NCBI RefSeq assembly: GCF_001039355.2 | Contig: NW_019774414.1 | Span: 4,278 to 68,277, forward strand | Direction of reading: 5' to 3' | From: Lingula anatina | Taxonomy: Eukaryota; Brachiopoda; Lingulata; Lingulida; Lingulidae | Length of the DNA: 64,000 bases | Shown: piece by piece, positions 58,930 through 64,000 of the stretch | How the letters are laid out: every line of letters starts with the position of its first letter | Numbering within the stretch: the stretch's first letter is position 1 | Position numbers and translations under genes: made by a program | The notes under the pieces: model-generated | What the model saw: the letters and a program-made list of their open reading frames with translations, nothing else | What the model was told of the DNA's origin: nothing | The model's database searches: none

Positions 58930-59050
58930 CACAAAGTCTTGGTCCCAAGTACAACAAGGTCCCTGGCAGATGCAGCATGGCCCGTTCACCTCAAAGATTG
59001 TCTTCATCCCAGCATCCATGATGGTGTATTTAGGGGCCCAACCGCTTGTA
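58930..59050 (-). CDS. Phospholipid scramblase exon B
   Basis: Acceptor gttttccccag, donor TTTGTG/GTATGT. It reads TSGWAPKYTIMDAGMKTIFE then VNGPCCICQGPCCTWDQDFV. The CCxCxxPCC segment corresponds to the conserved Cys-rich GPCxxC region of scramblases. Phase joins exon A (GC + T = Ala) and exon C. Confidence 0.95.
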
Positions 59051-59111
59051 CTGGGGAAAACAAACAAAGCAAATCTGTTCAATTGTCAGAACATGTTACT
59101 AACACCACCAC

Positions 59112-59244
59112 TATCCTCTACCAGGGCCACAAATTGATTTTTCACAAGATGTCCACAGATATGTCTTTAATTGATAAATAGACAGTCATTTGATTCTCTG
59201 CCTTTTTCAAAATTTGCCTATATCTGCCACCTTGGTAGAGGGTG
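59112..59244. mobile_element. Diverged copy of the taccctctaccagg MITE
   Basis: Ends tatcctctaccagggccaca and ccaccttggtagagggtgca, with attgatttttcac / ttttcaaaatttg inside. It lacks the TATC expansion of the 47530 copy. Confidence 0.7.
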
Positions 59245-59492
59245 CACAACTACCTCGTCTGACTTTCAATTCCCAGTCAATTTACTCGTAACACTGTTTC
59301 CGAATACACAATTGTCAGAAATAAAACATAAGATAAATAAAAACAAAACAAAATAGATAAATAAACAAATGAATATATGACAAAACCAAAAATAAGAATC
59401 ATATAATAAAATTGCACTAACTTCTTGAAATTTTTGACTGCCAGAAAAAAAGACATTTTCTTTTAAAACTTCCTGCCAATTCACTTTTCATT

Positions 59493-59502
<10 letters not shown>

Positions 59503-59524
<22 letters not shown>

Positions 59525-59530
59525 AAAAAA
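59503..59530. repeat. Poly-A tract
   Basis: A run of 28 A after acacacaca, in the A-B intron. Confidence 0.85.
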
Positions 59531-59603
59531 GCCACATCCAATTTTATGAAATATTTCTATTTTTTTCTTTCAGTTCAACACCTTGTCATGTTTAAAAAAA
59601 TCA

Positions 59604-59953
59604 CACAAACCTCATAACCCTTTACTGGTAGAAAAAACACATTTGTTTTAATTATTTTCAGTCAAGTAACTTTGTGTTGCATCAAAAAGCAACCACATTC
59701 CTTTTTACAAAATACAATGACACAAACCTCATAACTTTTTACTGGTAGAAAAAACACATTTGTTTTAATTATTTTCAGTCAAGTAACTTTGTGTTGCATC
59801 AAAAAGCAACCACATTCCTTTTTACAAAATACAATTACACAAACCTCATAACTTTTTACTGGTAGAAAAAACTCATTTGTTTTAATTATTTTCAGTCAAG
59901 TAACTTTGCGTTGCATCAAAAAGCAACCACATTCCTTTTTACAAAATACAATT
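59604..59953. repeat. 117-bp tandem repeat, three copies
   Basis: The unit begins cacaaacctcataacttttt and ends ccttttta/caaaatacaat. Starts are at 59604, 59721 and 59838 with very few differences, so the duplication is recent. Located in the A-B intron. Confidence 0.95.
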
Positions 59954-60234
59954 TATCATTATTTTCACACAAAGTCAGCATCATCCTGTCATTAAAACAA
60001 TTTACTTTAACAAACCATTATAGTTTGTATTTATCCTGAGAAAGAGAATTTCACAACATCATGATCTTGTTAGATAATGTCAGCTGTGAAAAAGTAGGCC
60101 ATGGTGTGTATGGAAATAACAGACAGACGTACTATACTGGTGACCTTCTTAATTTCCAGCCCAGTCTAGGAAAGTGCTTGTCTTAGAAAAACAGCAGAAA
60201 GAGTTCACTCAGGTTTTAATTTTATAATATGCTC

Positions 60235-60586
60235 AAAGGGATAATAACTCCTTGTTTTGGCCAAAAAATGGATTTTTCTGGAGTAAACAACAATTTTCCC
60301 ATACTTTCCAATGGTTAATGAATCCATTTTTACATTCAAAGTTAGTCCCTGGTTTTTATTCTAAAAAAGTTAGTTTTTTTTATTATAAGATCATATTGAT
60401 TATAAAATTTTAACAGAGTATAGCCATCAATGGGGGTCACATGGTCTATAGACAAGCTCAGATATCAGAATAATAGCTATAACTGTCGTTTTTGTGGTAC
60501 AAAAGAATATATTTTATTTCTATGAGTTGTTCACAATGTTTTTATTGTGAAATATAGATCTCATACAAAGAGTTATTATCTTTTTA
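60235..60586. mobile_element. MITE family H, copy 2
   Basis: Starts caaagggataataactcctt and ends aaagagttattatcttttta. Collinear with the 17921-18263 copy with scattered differences. Located in the A-B intron. Confidence 0.88.
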
Positions 60587-60694
60587 AGAATGCACTGATA
60601 TACAGACAGGTGGGGTAACATGATTTTGTCATAAAAAAGCGGGAAAAAATGTATATGTAGTCAAAACCTGGGTAATGGGAAACTAGATACTTAC

Positions 60695-60825
60695 GCCTGT
60701 CTCACATGTCCAACAACCTGTCCCGGCGGTGACTCTACACTGACTTCCATGGCGCAACAATCAGCACCGGCGCACCAACAGCAGCCAGCGCAACACTTGA
60801 ACTCTCGATTAACTCGCACCACTTC
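60695..60825 (-). CDS. Phospholipid scramblase exon A (Cys-rich, palmitoylation region)
   Basis: Scramblases move phospholipids between leaflets in a Ca2+-dependent manner and are palmitoylated on a Cys cluster. This exon (acceptor tgtgttacag, donor CAGGC/GTAAGT) reads EVVRVNREFKCCAGCCWCAG, ADCCAMEVSVESPPGQVVGH and VRQA. The CCAGCCWCAGADCC cluster matches the family's acylated motif and PPGQVVGHVRQ its conserved continuation. The N-terminal exons (Pro-rich region and early beta-barrel strands) should lie beyond the right edge; I could not find them in 61-64 kb. Exons A-B-C-D plus E1/E2/E3 make one continuous frame of about 150 residues. Confidence 0.95.
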
Positions 60826-61593
60826 CTGTAACACAATTTACACACAGACTGTCATTTTATCATCTTTGACTGACTACAAACAAACTTCTCATGACGATGG
60901 TTTTCTCCAGGACGATATTCCAGTCATCACTTGGCATCACCAGTTATTTTAGAAGATGGTTCATGTTTTATCAGGGATGACTGCAAGGCTTACAAATTTT
61001 TTTTGACATAATTGCCAGCTTGGCTGAAATGAATCCTGCAAGTCTTACAAAATTTTAGGGGTATGAAAGCTAGATTTGTTGTCAGGGGTGCAAGGCATAG
61101 AAATTCCAGGGAAATATTCTGATGTCCCCAGATTATGTGATGAGCTTCCGTTGTGGGATAATATGTTAAAAAATGATGAATCATTTCAATCGATCTTGCC
61201 CATTAGGACTTCCTGTCACCACCATCCATTACATGTAATAAAATATAACTTTTATCACCTGTCACTCTGAGAAGATTAATAAGCAAATAATGAAACAACC
61301 ACACAAAAAGGGATACACTTTCATGAAATGAAAACCCCATCCTCCTTTCTCAAAAATAAATGAAATAAATAATAACGCCTCTTTTTCCTGCCATAAATGG
61401 ATATTTTAATACTTTTTTTCCCAGTAAACAACTTCAGGCTAATTCTCTAATCAAACTAGAGGTTGACACAGTAGAAGCTTCTTCCTGTGTATGTATCATC
61501 AGGTTACTGAGAAATACCAACTACAACTGGTAACTGGTAATACTTGGATATGACAAAAATTGTTCATAGTAGGTTATATATGAGTACACAGCA

Positions 61594-61594
<1 letters not shown>

Positions 61595-61634
<40 letters not shown>
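61595..61634. repeat. (AAT)n microsatellite
   Basis: About 13 taa units in the intron upstream of exon A. Confidence 0.92.
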
Positions 61635-61636
<2 letters not shown>

Positions 61637-62170
61637 CAGACCAATAAAAAATCAAATTAATTACAGTATTTCTAACACCAACTATACAAACTGCAATATT
61701 CATCTAATGAAACAAAACGGACAACCATTTCACATTCTGACATGCAATGTAGACCATTGTTTCTTTGACTATGTATTTTTCCTTTTAAATTTTAATAAAT
61801 GAGATAAGGATTTATGAAGATTTTACATTTTTATACAGTGATGATGTGTTGGAACACAATGTGGAATGAATTGGTTAAATTTTGTTAAACAAGAATGGAA
61901 AGCTTGTTAATGAAATGAAAAAAATGCCATTATTTTTTATCTAAATATAACTGATGTACTGCAATAACCATTAAAATATACCATTAAAATGTATAAAAAG
62001 AAAGTGGAAAAGATTAAATGAAAAAAAAAAACATTTTTGTTGTAGTTTGACACCCTTGAAAAAAGCATTATCAACTTGTCTTACCTAAAACACTAGGAAA
62101 GCCTTGGAAAAGATTCATGTTTGGTCAGAGACCTACTCACTAGGGAGGAATGATCGCAGACTGAACAAAG

Positions 62171-62540
62171 TCCTTGCTTTCAAAGACCACACAGAAATAA
62201 GAACGCAGCATTCTAAAATAGTAAAGGGCCACAGCCAACTTGATCAAGAATTGTTTGGATGTTCTTGCTTTCAAAGACCACATATAGAAATAGGAACCCA
62301 GCTTTCTAAAATAGTACACGGCCATAGCCAACATTAAAAATCGTTTCAAAGTATCTGCTTTCAAAGACCACAGAGAAATAGGAATCCAGCTTTCTAAAAT
62401 AGTATAAGGCCACAGCTAACTTGATAAAAGAATTGTTTCAAAGTCCTTGCTTTCAAAGACCACACAGTAATATGAACCCAGCTTTCTAAAAAAAGTACAA
62501 GACCACAACCAACATTATAAAGACTTGTTTCAAAGGCTGC
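62171..62540. repeat. Tandem repeat of about 91 bp, four copies
   Basis: The unit starts ccttgctttcaaagaccaca and includes cagctttctaaaatagta and ggccacagccaac. Starts are near 62171, 62262, 62352 and 62444. More diverged than the 117-bp repeat. Confidence 0.9.
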
Positions 62541-62849
62541 TAACTTGTGGTTAGGATATGTCTGACATGATTACCATGTCCTTTTTTGGTCATAACAAAG
62601 TCAGTAGCTCTGCATACATTCTAGCTCTCTTTACTTTGATTACCTTTCTTCCAGATTTTAATAGCTCAACAGCAAATACTCAAAATTTCCATTGATTTCA
62701 TAATGTTGGTTTCACTAGCTGGAATGTCATCTAACGAGAAGAGGATTTAAAGCTGCATACACGATGAAGACAGAGTGTCACGATAACCTGCTGTTGACCA
62801 ATCAGAGCTTTACTCAGCCAATCAATGTGTCATCGTAGCCACCGTGTTC

Positions 62850-63211
62850 CAGACATGCTGAAACTGTCAGTCCGATCGGTCATGACCAGAAAAATTTGTC
62901 TGGACCAGTAAAAAATTGGACGTGGTCGGTCCAAAGGACCGACAAGAGTTTTAAGAGCCACACTTTTGAATTTAGAGTCATCATTTGACATACTTCCCTA
63001 ATAAAATTATATAAAACCCAAAGCATCTGTTCCCTTCCATTTCAAACCTATCACATTCACAAACAATGTAAGCTACCTAATCGTTCTGGTTGTATCTGTC
63101 TCAAACTAATAGGGTAATTTTCGGTCCAACAGAAATCCATTCGGTCTGGCAAATTTTTCACTACTGCCGGTCCAAATGTCCGGCAATTCTCAAAAGTTTT
63201 CAGCATGTCTG
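62850..63211. mobile_element. MITE family J, copy 2, inverted relative to copy 1
   Basis: Starts CAGACATGCTGAAACTGTCA and ends TTTTCAGCATGTCTG. It is a 362-bp reverse complement of the 56229-56590 element with scattered substitutions. Lies in the intron upstream of exon A. Confidence 0.9.
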
Positions 63212-64000
63212 GTGTTCAACACAATGCATTAGGGTATATACCCATTATGCATATTGGTATATAGTTCATAACAGCAGTTTGTGTGCATGATTTGGACCCT
63301 CATAACATGACAAATAAATAAATAATTAATAAATATATGAATGTAAACCTAATATCTATGCCAGTGATGTGTTTCAGATGTAACAAACACTTGCAATTCA
63401 CTGCCACCTTTAAAACAACATGTTAAAATGCTGTACACTCTCCTATTACAACACAAGCCTCACAAAATTTACATAGAATGTGTCTGGTGAGTTCAAACAA
63501 CACAATCACTGATTGTGACAGATGAGCCTTGAGTAGTCCATTCTCTTTTATCACAGTATAGTATTACATACACTGGTATAAACTAGGGGATTTGAAAGAT
63601 TGTGTTAGCAGGACTTTATCCAACACAATTACAATGTTTCTGGTGGCAACCTGAATCTACCAATAGTATGATTATGTTCATTCATTATTAAGAATACAAC
63701 ACAGAGAAAAAAAGGTAATGGGTCAAATGTATATAGCACTGTTTCACCCATAGAGGGACAACTTAACAAGATAAGCCCAACCATAAACCTTTCTGACCTG
63801 GCTTGATGTCCATAGTAATATTCTATCAAAAAGACTCATTTACAAGAGAAGCTCTGGTGTGGACTACATGCTGAAGATGCACTAATGTGCACTTTATTCA
63901 AAAACCAGTTTCACATAGTCTTTAGTTCTTTGGTAAGTACTAGTAAAGTAGTACTGCTAAAGTATGAAGGCCAACTATGCTAAGTTAATTATTGCCATAA
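63212..64000. other. Scramblase intron sequence to window end
   Basis: AT-rich, no exon with both splice sites and family similarity. Continues beyond the window. Confidence 0.4.

Overview
This is a window of an animal nuclear genome, not a prokaryotic or viral one. Genes are split by GT-AG introns, intergenic DNA is AT-rich and full of microsatellites, and short inverted-repeat transposons (MITEs) and non-LTR retrotransposon pieces are everywhere. The set of genes and repeats (an Atg8 homologue, a phospholipid scramblase, a carbohydrate sulfotransferase, an R2-type LINE remnant, and a dispersed repeat whose ends read as cctccgccaagg / ccttggcggagg) suggests a marine invertebrate. An echinoderm, other non-vertebrate deuterostome or lophotrochozoan is possible; I cannot fix the phylum from sequence alone. 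There is one 269-base N gap and three single Ns that look like assembly joins.

Layout. 0.25-1.9 kb: last two coding exons of a GABARAP/Atg8 gene (+). 3.8-4.7 kb: terminal exon of a Golgi-type carbohydrate sulfotransferase (-). 5.9-7.7 kb: three well-bounded small exons (-) of an unrecognised membrane-anchored or secreted Cys-containing protein. 10.1-14.7 kb: a degenerate 1.6-kb Tc1/mariner-like element, a LINE 3' end and an internally deleted R2-like LINE. 15-25 kb: mostly MITEs, plus one small secreted-peptide-like ORF. 25.3-34.4 kb: a complete three-exon gene (-) with a TATA box and signal peptide, encoding a 114-aa secreted protein with ten mature cysteines. 35-48 kb: gene-poor, with a 37/74-bp higher-order minisatellite, a G-rich pentamer array, LINE fragments and MITEs. 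48.7-64 kb: the 3' half of a phospholipid scramblase gene (-).

The most notable finding is in the scramblase gene. After four constitutive-looking exons there are three separate, mutually similar terminal exons, about 1.9-2.0 kb apart. Each has its own splice acceptor, completes the transmembrane helix with DFMYFE, and ends in a different Asn-rich tail. The preceding exon's splice acceptor is itself tandemly duplicated about six times. Two identical-length (362-bp) MITE copies lie in opposite orientation on either side of the four shared exons, so the pre-mRNA could fold.

The transposon record is layered: a MITE inside a MITE, a LINE inside a MITE, a LINE inside a LINE, and a short MITE sharing the ends of the nearby Tc1-like element. 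The genes do not form a pathway; they are neighbours on one chromosome segment.
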